Part shown: positions 24,371-37,935 of the stretch, piece by piece
Layout: each line of letters begins with the position of its first letter
Numbering within the stretch: position 1 is the stretch's first letter
Program-made: the position numbers and the translations under genes
Assembly: GCA_003342895.1 (NCBI GenBank)
Contig: PTFA01000158.1
Span: forward strand, 124,001-188,000
Reading direction: 5' to 3'
Source of the DNA: Casuarius casuarius
Taxonomy: Eukaryota; Chordata; Aves; Casuariiformes; Casuariidae
DNA: 64,000 nucleotides
Notes under the pieces: generated by a model
The model's input: only the letters and a program-made list of their open reading frames with translations
Told to the model about the DNA's origin: nothing
Database searches by the model: none

Positions 24371-27300
24371 CAACAACGCTGCTTTGCTTATTATATAATG
24401 CTTCTTAAAGGAATCCGGCCCATTTAATAGAATAAAATCATACCTTTGGTGTGTATTAAATTTTCCTACACACACATGCAACTTCTTGTATTTTTGTTTC
24501 TTTTACTGAGTATTCTTAACACAAACACAGTAAATGCATTGAAAGCAGTAACTGGAAGCAGATTTAACCATTTGCAATGAAATCATGTCAGGCTAAAATA
24601 TCAGCATACACAATTGTTGTAATTAAAATATTGTTTTGGTGGAAGAGGCAGGAAAGCGTATTATTTGTTTTACCACTTTATGCTGTCAGAAGAAAAACTC
24701 TTGTTCTTTTTGGCCTGAGGGTAAGAATTTGATTAGAATGTGTAAATTGATGTTTTCTTTCATCAAGATTGACTGTCTGTATATCAATATGCTGTTTTTC
24801 AACTAGAAGGTGTAGGACTTGATTATATTTGCTTTTAAATATTGGGAAAGAATACTGCTCAGGGTGGAAATGAGTTAGCTTCTCCAGTTCTTGTTCTGAA
24901 GGAAGTCAGACTAACTGATATGAAGGCCCTCTCTAACTTTAATATCTAATATTCAGTACTGAGATCCTCTCCCAGGCACTGGTGTGCAAAACAGCATGTA
25001 AAAAAACTCCTGTCTACCTATTTGGCAACAATTGCTTTACTTCTGCAGCTGTGTATCTACAAGAGCAAGATCACTATTTTGGCAATCAGTGTAAAATCAG
25101 ACCCGGTGAACTGTTACCTGTTCAGGCTTACTTAATCTGATTTGTCTAGCTTGCTTATCATTTGGTAAAAGTACAGAAGATAGAACTGATGTGCTGTTTT
25201 CTTTCTGACATTTTTTGCTCTTGCTGTTCTGATTTCAGCTATTCAGACCTGAAATTCTTCATCAAGTGACCATCCTAGCCTACATATTAACAGGGCTCTG
25301 CACTTGATTTCAGAGAATTTCAGTCATTATGGTGTATTGGTGTCTGCAGCTTAGACAATCATTTCCTCCACAATAAGCATGCAAAGGGCGGGAAGCAGTC
25401 AGTTGCCATTTCAGTGGCTTCTTGTTATTCTGAGGAAAAGAGAAAAATGTTTAACTTAATTTTGGTGGAATTACTGTCTTCTCTGTATATCTTTAATGCT
25501 TTATTGGTTATTAGATAACATATAGATAGAACAACTGTTTTTCAGAGCAGAAAGAGAATAAGAATGTAGTTCCTTTATTCTTTTGTACATCCTCTCCTTT
25601 TAGCTTCAGAGAGATTATTATGACTTATTAATGATTTTTAAAACTTCGCATTCTATTAACACAACTCTTATTATAAGACCACCACTATATATTCATATAT
25701 TGCTTAAGAGAGGCTTGTATTTTCCTAAAGTCTACAGTCTTTAAGCTTAAGCCTAAAAATACTGATTTTTAAATGTTTTTCCTGGACCTCCTAATATTGA
25801 CCAGATGACATCATCCATATCCTTCTCCCCAAACCAGGAGCTGAGGAATTCAGAAGTCTTTCTTTATGCTTTCAGTTCATCCTATTGCTTCTTCCTCAGG
25901 ACTTTCTCAAGGATTGTATGTATAGAGAGAGAAACACTGAGAGAAATAGCAAGTTTTTTATTAAAGGAAAGGTGATTTGGCTTCAAAGTTCTCTTCTCCA
26001 AAGACCCTGAGTCCCAGTTAAGATTTCCTATATGGCATGATATAGCCACTGTGCTGCCTAAACTTCAAGACTCTGCTTCGGTCCTCCAGAATGCCAAAGC
26101 TGTGACTACCACGCTAACAAGTAATTATACTACAGATATACCTATGCCCCATGGCAATACAGCATTAAGTGTCTTAGTGTCCTCACTGAATAAGGATAGG
26201 GCCACAACAGCTCTTCCTTTCATAATAGTCTCTCCGTTCAGGAAGTCTGTATTCTCTACAGAGGTTTTAAACTAAGTTCTAATTGATACCACATTCATCT
26301 GTAGGTAATATCAGTGTCATACATTACAATATATTAGACTTTATAGAACTGAAAACTGTGATTCTCTCCTTTTGCTCTTTTAGAATGCACTTCATTATTG
26401 CCCTGTATAATACTATTTTCCTAGACTGAATTTAAGTGAGTTTTTTGCAGGGGTCTGTGTTAGTCTTGCCATCCACAGAACTTGAGGTTCTTGTACACAA
26501 CTTCGATAAATGTATTTGAACTCTTGACTCATTATGTGCAAAGCTTCCACCTTCCTTACATCTGTGGCTTTCAAACAGGAAAACTGGAGAACTGAGAACT
26601 CTTGTGTTAGACAAATTATGAAGTTTATCATTCATTTGCGCTATGCTCAGAATTTCTTTTCAGGGACATTTGAGTTTTACCTGTTAATCACGGTATTCAC
26701 TTCTCTCTACACAGTCTAAATAAAAATTGTGAGAAAAATATGAATTTTGCACACTTCAGATGACAGAAACATTGCAGAAATTTTCAGAATATACCTATGA
26801 GCATATGTGATCCAAAACCACCAATACATGGCAGTACCAGAACACTGAATAATAGTCATGGCTTACCTTTAGATTGTCTGTATCATTGTAACAACATAGG
26901 CATCCATACCTACGTCTCCATGAAGCATTATATTCTGGCACAGACATCTGCTTTGAATGTTTCCTTAGGGGTGGTAATATTCCAGCCTGAACTTCTGCTG
27001 CAAGGTGCCCACCTTGTAGCAGCTACTTTAAATGCTCTTTAAAATGCCTCATCCCTGTATGTACTCTACCAGTATATACTCTACCAACTCTCCTCTCGCC
27101 TGTCCTCTGAGGTGCATATCCTTGTGAAAAAGTGGTGAAGCATGCTGGCTTGGTGCTGTGCTTATGCCCTACATATGCTGCCCAAAAGTGTCTAGGATAC
27201 GTGCATGGATCAAGCAGGCATTACTAGCAAACAATTTTCTGATTTCAAGTGGCCAGTGTTCACACGCATCCACTGTGGAATACACATATGGGCAAAATAA

Positions 27301-28336
27301 CTCAAAGAAATCCAGCTGTTGTTCTGCAACATAACTTATAATTCACCTTTTCAGTCACGTCATTACTGTGGTTGTATAATCAGTCTTGTTTGCCTGGGGA
27401 TATGAGCAAGGTCAGTTTTCAATAGATTATATTCTTCTCTTTTGAAAGTTACGTGGTTCCTTTCTGAATCTGAAGATAAGCCACTGTATAAATCATGCTT
27501 CAGAAAAATCCTAGACCATCTATAACTGAATGATATTAAAATAATATAGGCAGCTGAATTTCAAACTTATTTTTTATTAGAACAGGAGAGCTGATTTTTA
27601 TGGAGAAGATGGGTGGAAATATTAAGCAATCATCAAATGTGTAACTTAAGAAAGTTTTTGAGGGCAAAAAAGATGGGTTGTTTAGGAATTTTTTTTTTCC
27701 TCCGTTGCCATAAAGGGAACAAAAGAAATTGAGGAAAGATATTTTTCCAGACAGACCTATAAGGAAAACTTGGATTCTTATGGAATCATGTTTTCAGCTA
27801 TGTGAAATCTCAGCTAGACAATTATGTTCCAGTATACAGTCAGAAGTACTATAGCATAGTGTGATCTTCTGGATCAGAAACTATGGGATTTCCTGTGTTG
27901 TATGTTATTACTATCAAAAAACTTATTTTTTTTCTGAGCATAATAACTTAAATATTGGATTCACACCTTAGTAAGGACTAGATTTTGTCATACAATAATT
28001 AATGTGTGTTCCCAAAACATCATGTTCTCTAAGATTTGATGAATGACAGCAAGTTAAAATGTGTCAGCTTCTAAATGTAATTCAAAATAATCAAAATACA
28101 TCTATTTGTACTAGATTTCATCACCGTTATTTGTAAAGTTCTGTGAAATCCATTTTGTTTTTGTGAAGCATTAAAAAGTTGTTAAAAGTTAAATAAAATA
28201 AAATCCATATTTTCAATATATGCTTAGCCATTTTATGTTAGTATCTCATAAAAATAAACACAGAAACAGTTGCTAATGTTGAGATTTTGGGACCCATGCT
28301 CTGGCCTGTTTGCCTGTGAAATCTGTGGTGTCACAT

Positions 28337-28388
28337 TCTCTTTTTTTTTCTTTTTTTCTTTTTTCTATATTTTTTCTTTTCTTTTCTG
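28337..28388 (+). repeat. Interrupted poly-T / CT tract
   Basis: About 50 bases of T runs broken by single C's and one TATAT, on the sense strand of the intron, 1.3 kb before the next exon. Low complexity. Confidence 0.9.
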
Positions 28389-28637
28389 GAGCAATAGGAA
28401 ATGGATTTCTGTCCTGCTGGAGCTGTTTACATTTCAGAAATTTCCTGTTCCTCATAAAACATTATGAAATGGAAATCTTTAGAAGCGAAGAGGAAAAGAA
28501 AAAAAGATCACACATACTTCAATAACACTCCCCTTGGAGAGAAAGATTCATATTACTGCAGCAGTTAATAATTCTATAGGTGAAATAGCAATGTCTCTGA
28601 CAACAAAACCTGAATGAGGTGCAAAATTCTCTAAATT

Positions 28638-28680
28638 AGGCAGAGAAGGGATTCGATCCTGGGTCTTCCTAATGGAGTGG
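28638..28680 (-). mobile_element. Possible MIR fragment (tRNA-related head), minus strand
   Basis: GGCAGAGAAGGGATTCGATC then CTGGGTCTTCCTAATG resembles the reverse-complemented MIR head (gcagagccgggattcgaacccaggtctt), including the box B-like GATTCGATCC. It is short, so it remains tentative. Confidence 0.45.
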
Positions 28681-29655
28681 GATGTGAGCATGTTTATGGA
28701 CAATTGCTGGGGAAGCAGGGACAGAGTAACGGGGGCTTGTTAGGAGAGGGCTATTTATCTTTGTCAAAACTAGCTCATGGACCTTGAGAAAGTTTTGACT
28801 TAGTTTAATTAGGATTTTATCATCAAAAATGTTTTCTTGAAGAATTTCTGTCCAGCTTTCCTTTTTGGGCTTCTTTCCCTCTGTCTCGTTGTCATACATA
28901 GTAACACCCATTGTGCCTCTTCCTCGGGATGCTGCTGACAAAATGTTTCACACCAAATCTGCAAACCAAGAGAGCTTTGAAACTGCCCACAACTCTTATG
29001 GGTGGATTCCTGCTTCATTCTGCTATGTCCAGCTTCCACTACTTACGCAGCACAAAACCATCATTCAGGAGTCAGAGGAACCTACATCGAACTGCTAGAG
29101 GTGGCTAAGCTGCACCTGCTAGCAACTCGATAGCAAAATAGGAGGATCTATATAGTCAATAGGAGAAGGGATGGCATGAAAACAGGATGGTAGATGGAGT
29201 TTCTGCTCTGGGACCAGCTGTTTTTGCCAGAGATACTCCATGTATCTCCAAGTTCCCCTGGAGCTACAAACTGGCCTTGCAGAGTCTGGCTGGAAGAGCT
29301 GGTTTCCTTGCCTGCAGTGTTCTTCAGTGACCTTCGAGCACAGCACAGAATTTAAGTTTTAAACCTTATATTTAAAATTAAATTGATGGATGAAGAGACT
29401 ACCACAGATGTAAACTCAGTTGAGCAGAAAACCCCAAAACAGTGGTTGCAGAAGAATATGCACAGATATCCATGCACAAACTATGGTGTGCTATATTAGT
29501 GCAAATTCTCGTGGCCAGCCTTTTGAGTTTGTGGCTTTACTTTGGCATCTGGGCAAACTGGCTTTTGTGTCCATCAGATATTAAACAGAAGGGATCTGTC
29601 TTTCTGCCTAATGTTAAGCTACTCAGATCTGTTGTTGTTTGCATTTCTCCTGTAG

Positions 29656-29758
29656 GTGAATGGTATTGATCTTCGAGGTGCTACCCATGAGCAGGCTGCA
29701 GCTGCGCTAAAAGGAGCAGGGCAGACGGTAACAATCATAGCACAATACCAGCCGGAGG
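29656..29758 (+). CDS. DLG2: DLG2 exon: C-terminal third of PDZ3
   Basis: This 103-bp exon continues the PDZ3 frame without a break. It encodes [20 protein letters not shown], then [14 protein letters not shown], plus one base (G) of the next codon, so it exits in phase 1. The histidine of THEQAAAAL is the first residue of helix alpha-B, which in class I PDZ domains contacts the Ser/Thr at ligand position -2; the GLGF loop it works with is in the previous exon. QTVTIIAQY is the last beta strand. GIDLRG and QYQPE match DLG2; DLG1 has SVDLRA..QYRPE and DLG4 has GVDLRN..QYKPE. Splice sites are TGTAG|GTG and G|GTAAGT. The expected next exon would complete an Asp codon and continue towards the SH3 domain. 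Confidence 0.97.
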
Positions 29759-32700
29759 GTAAGTAAAATAATAAACTTAAGGACATAAGGCAAAAGATAA
29801 GTGCTTTAAAGCCACCCATTTAAAAGGATGAGGCTGTTGTAGCTAGTGCTTTTCCCAGCTATCATCAGAAGTCATCCAGAAGGAAAATTCAAGTGACAGT
29901 TTTATCCCAAAGAAGTGGCTACATTTTTATTGTAACTTTTGCTTTTGAAAGTGTTTAGTGCAACTGTAAGAACTGTCTTTAAATGTGCATATAATAAGAC
30001 AGTAATCAATACATAGTTTACAATTTTATTTTCATTATTGTTTATTCCATATTCTTTTCTTTTCTCTTTTCCTGGAGATAGATAGTGCAAAAAAGAAGTT
30101 AACAATGAACAGTAATGCCAGGAAGATCTGAGGCTGTCCAGGAGAGCCATGATCAGAATTAAACAAAGATAATCTCTTCCTGGTAAATGCATGCAGCCCC
30201 TCATTATTACTATTGGATGACTGGGTCCTTGTAGCTCCAGGAGAATTAGCCCTGGATAGCAAGTATTTACAAGATAAACATGGTAAATAAAACTATCAAC
30301 AGGAAATTTAGCAAAATATCAGACATTTAGGGTGGGATTTATCTCGCCCAGCTTTGATGTCTAATATTTAGTTGGGCTGCATTTAAGTGGAGAGAAGTAG
30401 GCACTGATTGATATTACCAGTCCAGAGTTAAGTGGCAGAGCTCCATCTCATTGTCCACAAGTTTCGTGTTTTCCTAGCATGAACTTTGTGATAGGAACTA
30501 GAGATCATTTCCCTTCACAGCAGTTGTTACTGTGAACCTTTCTCCAGGTGAATTCTGCCCCTACAGGTATCTGTGAAGACTTGCTGGCATCATTTTATCA
30601 GTTTCAGTAAACACTGAAATAGCTAAATTTAGAAGTACTACTATGACCTCTCAACACAAGTTGTTGATTCCAGCTACTTGTACCTGCCTAGAGCACAGGC
30701 AGGTCTCAGGTGAAACAGTGCAGTTTTAGTAGTAGGTTCTGCTGGTCATTTTTTTCAGAGACACTAGTGAGATGAATTAGTACTGCCAGAGTTTATGCCA
30801 CATGATACCTATGATACTTTTGGTTCTCTGAATCCTGGTGATAGAAAAAGAGAAACACAAAGAGAAAAAAAGTTTAGCCAGACTTATAGTTGTGCTTCAG
30901 ATCTGGACCATGCACCCATTTATGTGCTTATCTGCACTTGAGTCACCGAGCAGAATAGATTAGACCACACTAAGAAATGTGCAGATGAAAACAAAGGAAA
31001 TTGTAGAAGTGTTTATATTTTGTTAAATAAGTGGAACATCTTCATATAAAAATGCATAAGCAATAATTAGAGTTATTTCAAAGAAAAAATACTGAAAAGC
31101 AATTTCATTACAGATAGCCAGCCACAGTGGATTCTGAATAAAAACATGTTCCCACTAGTTGTGGTAGTCTCGTTTGCCATCTAGGGATTTTATACTGCAA
31201 TTATCACCATGGTGTCTGAGTACTTATAGCAATCAACAACATTTCAGAGTTGTTCCGTGCCATTGTTAATGCACAGAGTATACATTGCTTGACAGTTTTT
31301 CCTTTTATATATCAAATTTGCAGTTGATGTACTTTCCCCCTATATTTAACTGGCTCTGTACTCATCAATTTCAGTTTTGGCAAATATTCAATTCAAATGC
31401 TGCTTATTAAATCCATCAAATATTATATTGCCTATTTATTCCCTTCTTCCTATAATGCTGCTCTGTTCACCAAGAGCCCTGTTTAGGGCAGACTAGTCCA
31501 GACTGCACAGCTTGTTGTCACTCAAACACAGTCAGTTTTCTATTATTTCACCCAAATCATTCAGCACACAGAAGAAAGTGGGGCTGAGTAAAGAACAGGG
31601 CCCTAATCTTGGTGTTTTTATAGGAAATGACTGAATTTGTTCAGGTGGTGAAGGGAGCTTGAGTCCCATACCTTCTCATACCACCTGAGGCGCTCAGTAA
31701 TCGCCCAGCCTGTCATGTCTTACTGCTGAAGAATATTATTTTATTCTGAGAGGCTGATTAACACGAACTGTGTAGACACAGATGTAAAATGAAATATTTC
31801 ACTCTTAAGAAAAAAACCCAACAGCAAAGAAACCTGAAACAGATTTAAAAGAGCTCTTTAAGTAACCTTGACAAAGAATTATTTAAGAATTTATCAATCA
31901 CACAGAAAGACAAACATATTTTAGCTGTATTGGCATAAATATTTAACTTATTATAAAGATCCTGCATAACTCTTTTTCTCCTTTCTATGTAATTTTTACT
32001 TGATTCCTTATTCATCCTATCTTATCATAAAGCATATACTGGAATTACTTTAAAAATGCTTCTAAAACCAGTAAAGTGCATAAGCAAAGTAGACCTGTGG
32101 CTTGATTTTTCCATTTTCACCTTGAAAGCTCTAAGTTGTTACTACAGCCTCAGGGTTTCAAGGAGATCCAGTAATAGCCACTGCAAATGTTAGCTGATAC
32201 CTTTTTTTCCAGCTTATTAAGCATTTGCATCTTGCTGCAAACTAAAACGTTCAGCAAGAACTTTAGCTATTGATATTTTGGATATTAAGTGACTATGATA
32301 TAAGTGCAAGTCAATTTTAAAAGCCAGCTGATGATTAGCAATTAAAAATTTTAGTGCAAAAAATTTATGTTCAAATAATTTAGTGTTTATGTACTAAGGA
32401 AAAAATTACAACATACTTACTTACCTTTGCAATAATATAGTGTCTCCAAACCGACTAAGGTACTTCACTGTGGGAACAAGATGAGGTGAATACTATAGAA
32501 ACAGCTTTCAAAGTTTAAATCTTCCTTCCCTTGCCTTAAACAGTCAAAAGTTTATCTGAGCCTCATATGAACTCCCCTCACATTTATGTACATAGACCTG
32601 GCAGCAAATCTCATGAGAATGGCAACTCCTGCAAAAAATCTAGGGCTTGCCTTCAACTTGAATAGCTTTTCCTCTGGATATTGTGGCACTTTGGTTTCTC

Positions 32701-33961
32701 ATCTTGTCTGGAATAAACAAATGCAGAGGCTAGCAAAAGCAAAGTATAATAGCACCACAAAGCTCTCTGAATGCTGGCAGAGTTGCGGTTGCTGATGGTG
32801 TTTATCTGAACCGCTTTGCCTGTCCCTTGGACAAAAGTGGTGTTGGAAATAGGAGGAAAATCTGTGAAAGAGCACAGATACAATGAAGAAAGGGAAAAGG
32901 GAGGATACAAATGGTGATTTGCATGAGAAGGAGAGCTGAATGGAAGTACAAGGGATAGAATAAAGAATCGAGAACAATTCTCTTTCCCTAGCTCTTCTGC
33001 TCTTTAATCCCTGTTTTCCTCAAGTACATCACCTTTTTTTCCCTCATCTCTCTGAGAAACAGAAGAAGAGATAAAAGAGGTATGAAAGTCCAAATAGAAA
33101 TACAAATTCTGTGAAAAAACACATGGAAATCAAGAGCAAGAGAGAAAGGTACCACAGACATTAAAAAATCAGAGCTTGACAGTGAGAGTATGTCTCTAAG
33201 ACATATGTCTCTAAGAGCTATATCTGATTTTTCTGAGACATTCCTTACTTTCATTTTAAAAACTGAAAATAACCTGTGTGCTGTATCTTATGTATTGTGT
33301 AAACAGAGGTCAAGTAGTGCTGAGCATCATGATCTGTAAAGATCATTGTCACTTTAGTTCATATGGAGGCTTATATGTGTGTCTAGTTTTAAGTACATTA
33401 GCTATCCTGTGGGCTTCAAAAAGACAACTTTGGTGTATTCACATGCTGCTCGCATCTCCTGCACACAGTTTAAATGAAATTGAAGAAAATTTAAGGACCA
33501 AAACCACTTAGAACAAAACTAGAAGAGGAACCGATCACTTATAAGTAGCTTTGCTCTCCAATTTTTAATATTCTTAGAAGCATTTTTGCTCTCCTCCATG
33601 CTTAGCAGCTCTTTCAGATCTCTTTTAAAACATTGTACAAACATAGAGCTAGTGAGTAGGCACTTTTATTCTGCAAAATAAAAGCTTGACCCTGGGGAAT
33701 AATCTTAGAAGCGTGGAGCAGTGTGTCCTTACTAAACAATTAATTGGAAATTAAAATGGGAATATATGCTGCACAGGAAAATATTTTTTACCCTTCTAGG
33801 CTTTTAGGAAGTACCTATTTTGATTTTAATGGCAGCAATGATAAACTGCATCCCAGTTTGGAAGGAATTAAGAAAAAAGCATTTAGTCAGTGAAACTGAA
33901 GCACATTTTGAAAGGAAGAAGAACTGCATCTGAAATAGAGACAATTCATCCTAAAAGTCAT

Positions 33962-33986
33962 GGGTTGGGGGGGCTGGGAGGGGGGG
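33962..33986 (+). repeat. G-rich tract with four G-runs (G-quadruplex motif)
   Basis: Four guanine runs of 3, 7, 3 and 7 separated by TT, CT and A. This satisfies the canonical G3+N1-7 rule with very short loops. It lies on the DLG2 sense strand, so both the DNA and the pre-mRNA could fold. Confidence 0.85.
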
Positions 33987-34494
33987 CAGAAAACTGAACT
34001 CTATAATGGAACTGCTAAAAAGCTTTGCTTTACATTTTATTCTCAAATGCTCTTAGTCCTTCCCATTGCAGCACTGTGAAAGGGGTAGAATTTAGTCCTA
34101 AGATTTTTGCAAATTATTCTGTGTCAGTGGCCTGTAAACTGTGCTGTGCTGCATTGCAGTATCCCTGCAGCTATTCCTCCATAAACAGTCCCTGAAAAAC
34201 CCTTGAACCAGTCAGAAGTTTCACATGCTTTCCATCTTTCAAGAGAGCCAATTAACTTCCTATTCTAACAGTTCGCATATGGGGAAAATGTTCATCAATT
34301 ACAGTTTGATGAGACCAGCTGATAATGCAGAGGTCAAAAAGTTGTTTCAGTGAGCGAATTTCGGCTTTCTGCCCTTTTGAATTAGCTATTAGCTGCTTGC
34401 TTAGTGACACTGTGAATGGCGAGGAGCTCTGAGCCTGGTGGAAAGAGAGTCTCAGACAGAGAGATATTGTGATAAGCAGTGTCTTTCTTTGCAG

Positions 34495-34622
34495 ACATCA
34501 GCTATGGAAGTTATTGGAGAACTGTACCTACAATTATAAAGCATCTCGTGGCAGTGATGGTAATAAATTCACTTTTCCGTTCTTTTGTTCCTGAATCTGG
34601 GAACTCAGAGAATGTATTGTAA
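34495..34622 (+). other. Candidate cryptic or alternative exon in the DLG2 intron
   Basis: A good acceptor (GTGTCTTTCTTTGCAG, AG at 34493-34494) is followed by sequence open in the phase required by the preceding DLG2 exon. The split codon becomes Asp (G|AC), then ISYGSYWRTVPTIIKHLV and so on, for 42 residues, to a TAA at 34620-34622. A possible GTAATA donor at 34560 would give a 65-bp exon, which would shift the frame of the following exon. It could be a terminal or poison exon, or chance. I know of no annotated DLG2 exon with this peptide. There is no polyadenylation evidence nearby. Confidence 0.25.
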
Positions 34623-36417
34623 CAGATCCAGCTTTGATGAGCTGCATCAGCTTTTACAAAAGCATAGTCCTTTTCTCATACACTCATCTGACCTATTGAT
34701 GCATGAAATCACCTGCTTTTAAAATATCAGAGTAAAAATCCAGGGATCACTGTCAACAAATCGCTCACCCTGAACAAATTCGTGGATATTTTTTAGCTCT
34801 TTCTTCCGTATCACTCCCTGTCCCTGCATCATGAAGGTAAACACTTGTCTCTTATTTTGGTACAGTTATCACATATATTTCTGATTCAAATGTTTAACCT
34901 TTCTAACTACTGCAGAAATAAGGTAGATACAAAATATTTGGGAAGAATAAATAATTGTATTTATTCATCTCTGTCTGGATCTCATCTATACTTTGAAATG
35001 TTCTCATGTTAAGGGCCTTTTTTCTCAGCTGTTGAAAATCGATGTCGCTTAGATGACTTGGATAAAGTTGCATCAATTTACAGCAGTTGGCTTTCATTAT
35101 CTAGAAGCCACTGTATCTAATTGCCAAAGAATGCAAGATACTAAGGTTACATTTCATGCACGTGTATTTAGGAATATAACATAATCTAAGAATGCCCATA
35201 TGGGATTTGACCAGAGGCCCATTTGCTGAGGCTCCTGCCTGAGTGGCCAATGGCTTAGGGAGAGGGATAAGGACGGGGAAAGCATGTAGCAATACTTTTA
35301 CTGCATACTGTCTAGCATACGTCCAGCATTTTTCAGCCTATGTGTTTGTTGGCAAATGTGCAATTCTGTATATGTGCACATACATGCATATACACATACA
35401 GATATGCATATATTTGTGCAAGAAATTGCTTTTTTTCTTGTCTTAGAGCTTTTGCTTTTCCTTAACAGCGTCAGACAAGATTGCACTCTGGAGTTGTTAT
35501 TTCAGATCCTAATTTATTCATAATGGTTAATAATGCACTAAAGTTCTCCCGTGCAGCAGACAAGGACTCCTGTCTCATTCAGGTGTCAATAGCAAAGGCT
35601 ACTTTTCTTTTTTTCCGCCTCTTTTTACAGTGGCATCCCCAACTGCTGTTTTCCTTATTTACTGATTTATTCTTTTAACCAAGTGAAGGAACAGTAGCCT
35701 GCTTTCTCTGGCTGAATAAATGTCACGTCTTTGCCCTTGAGTCTTCTTTTGGACAACTAGTTGGAACAGATATTCATTTACTGTTGGAATGTGAATTTGT
35801 TACTTTATTCACTAGATCTTAAAAAAGACCTATGCCTCCTCTCTTGCTTGTCCATGCAGTGTCCATTGCATTGAAGTTAGTCACATTGCAGACAGCGCCA
35901 TCGTAACTATTTCTCCTTCCAATAATTTTAGCAAATTTTGCCTCAACAGAAGTGCAGAAGCTCACTGAGCAACAAATTCCTTCCTTGTTTGTTGCAAAGG
36001 TTTCTGCATAAATTAAGTTCTTTAACACTATTATGTGGCTGCAATACTCAGCCTTATGTAATGCATCAAATTACACACTCAAAACTAAAACTCTGGCGCT
36101 TAAACTAATCCTTGAGTGTTCCAGGTTATGTCAGCAGTTTATGTATATGATTGGGTGTTGTTGGAGGCCTTTGTTGTTTTACTTTCTTTTGATCCAGAGA
36201 ATACCACTTTGGTACCCTCAGGACAAGTGCAGCAGTTCCCAAGATAGTATCACACTTGTCTGGTCATCTACAATACTTTAGCTATAGCTTGTTTGCCTCT
36301 AGCTACTGTATAATCTTTAGAATATACTGCTTTTATTTTTACAGTTTTTACACATTTTTACACTGAAACCAAGTTTCAACTTTAGAATTTCTTTGCACAC
36401 GTTAAGCTGTCTTTATC

Positions 36418-36471
36418 TCAAGTGAAAAATAATTTTAAAAAGTTTCAAGTGAAAAGAACAGTTTAAAAATC
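36418..36471. repeat. Diverged tandem duplication, 27-bp spacing
   Basis: TCAAGTGAAAA begins at 36418 and again at 36445, each followed by an A/T-rich stretch resembling the other (TTTAAAAAG, TTTAAAAAT). Two imperfect copies. Confidence 0.7.
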
Positions 36472-37935
36472 TCCTGATCTGCATTTAAATGACTTTCTCT
36501 TATCACAGCATTTCCTTTCTGTTTGCCTGAGCTGTCCTCACTGCAGCTTCCGCTCCACTGCATAGATTAACTGTAGTCCCCCAGTGACTTTGCCTGCATA
36601 TACAGGCAATGCCTCAGCCCGTAGAGCAAGATATTTTCTTTCACTTGCCACAGCTGAAGAAACACTGGGGATTACAAATGTTCCTTTAAAGTCAAGTGTT
36701 AGTAGGATGCTCTTAAGAAACACAAAAAGTTGTATTTTAATTCCTCTGTAAAATTTAAAGAACACAGTCCCAGCAGAGTTGCACAATGAACTCATCCAAT
36801 ACTGAATATTATGTTTTGTAAAAAGCATAATTTTGGAAAAATTTTTTATGCTTAGACTAAATAACCAAAACTTACTATGCATGAAACAAGTTATGGCTTT
36901 GATTTATTTTCTTAATGTTTTTTGTGATGATTCATTAAAACTTTAACTGTGTTAGCATTTCTTAAAGCTTTTGTCATGTTAAAGTTACGATTTTGGGTAT
37001 GTGTGTAAGGCAGCCGTCCCGGCCTGTTAGACTGCATTTGCTGTTTCCTCGTGCTGTCCTGAGCTTGCTTGATTCCCATTTTCATAAATGTTTCTGTTTA
37101 AGTACTTTTTCTACAATACAGTTTTATTTAGCTCTTGTTTCTATCAACAAGCTTTAATTTTCCTTAAATAGTATATTCTTCCCTAAAATTGACTCAGTGT
37201 CAGCTATAGGAAGTTGTACAGGCAAATACGATTTCCTTTTAAAACTGTTTTCTGTTTTCATTTTAAATGTGCTAACATAAAGTTATGTTTTGTTTGGGCT
37301 TTGTTTGTACTTGTTTCTTTGAGCTTCCATTATTTCAGATCCTGCTCAGTTTTTCTTGGTTCATGTACAGTTTTTTCTGTTAACTCTTATTTATATATAC
37401 AGAGAAAATAGTATACCTGTTAAAAACTCACACTGGAGAAAGTAAATTGCTTTTTTGGCAATTTCTTAATTAAAGTATAGTAATTTCCTCTTTTTCCTGT
37501 TTTCATTAAGGTAATCATAATCACAAAGTAATAAGTTAGTCTCACTGGGAATATGAATAAAGAGTTGATTTTATTTCTGCAACAGCTGTTATTTTTGCAG
37601 CTGCTAATTTTACTGTTAAGTATGGGATACAATTTCTTCTCATTGTTTTTCCCTATTTTGGAGTTCACTAAACTGATATTGCCTGGCCTGTGTTTTCAAC
37701 ATTACGTGACAGCTTTTTGAGAAAACAAAAACTTTTAGCAATATGTAAGTTATGAATGGTTTTGTGAACTGGCCTTTTAATAGTTCTTCAGCAGTAATAG
37801 GAATAATAATAAGGAATAGCCTAGGGATAATTGTCTTTAAAGAAGGGAAAATGTTGAAATTATTTACAAGTCACATTTCAGTCTTTCTTCATTTTCTCCC
37901 TCTCTTTTCTTTTTCAGTTCTTAATTTTTCACGTA

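Larger units (their letters stand above)
10174..29655 (+). other. DLG2: DLG2 intron inside PDZ3, about 19.5 kb
   Basis: Complete phase 0 intron (GTAAGT at 10174, TGTAG ending at 29655) that splits the PDZ3 coding sequence between ILS and VNG. It contains MIR-like SINEs near 12.5 and 13.3 kb, a 29-bp tandem duplication at 13107, a CR1 reverse-transcriptase remnant at 16.3-17.2 kb flanked by a related segment on each side, a solo LTR at 19212-20457, purine-rich sequence at 21.1-21.5 kb and 22.5-22.75 kb, a 39-bp tandem repeat at 24281, a polypyrimidine tract at 28337 and a possible MIR fragment at 28638. I see no other gene. Confidence 0.85.
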
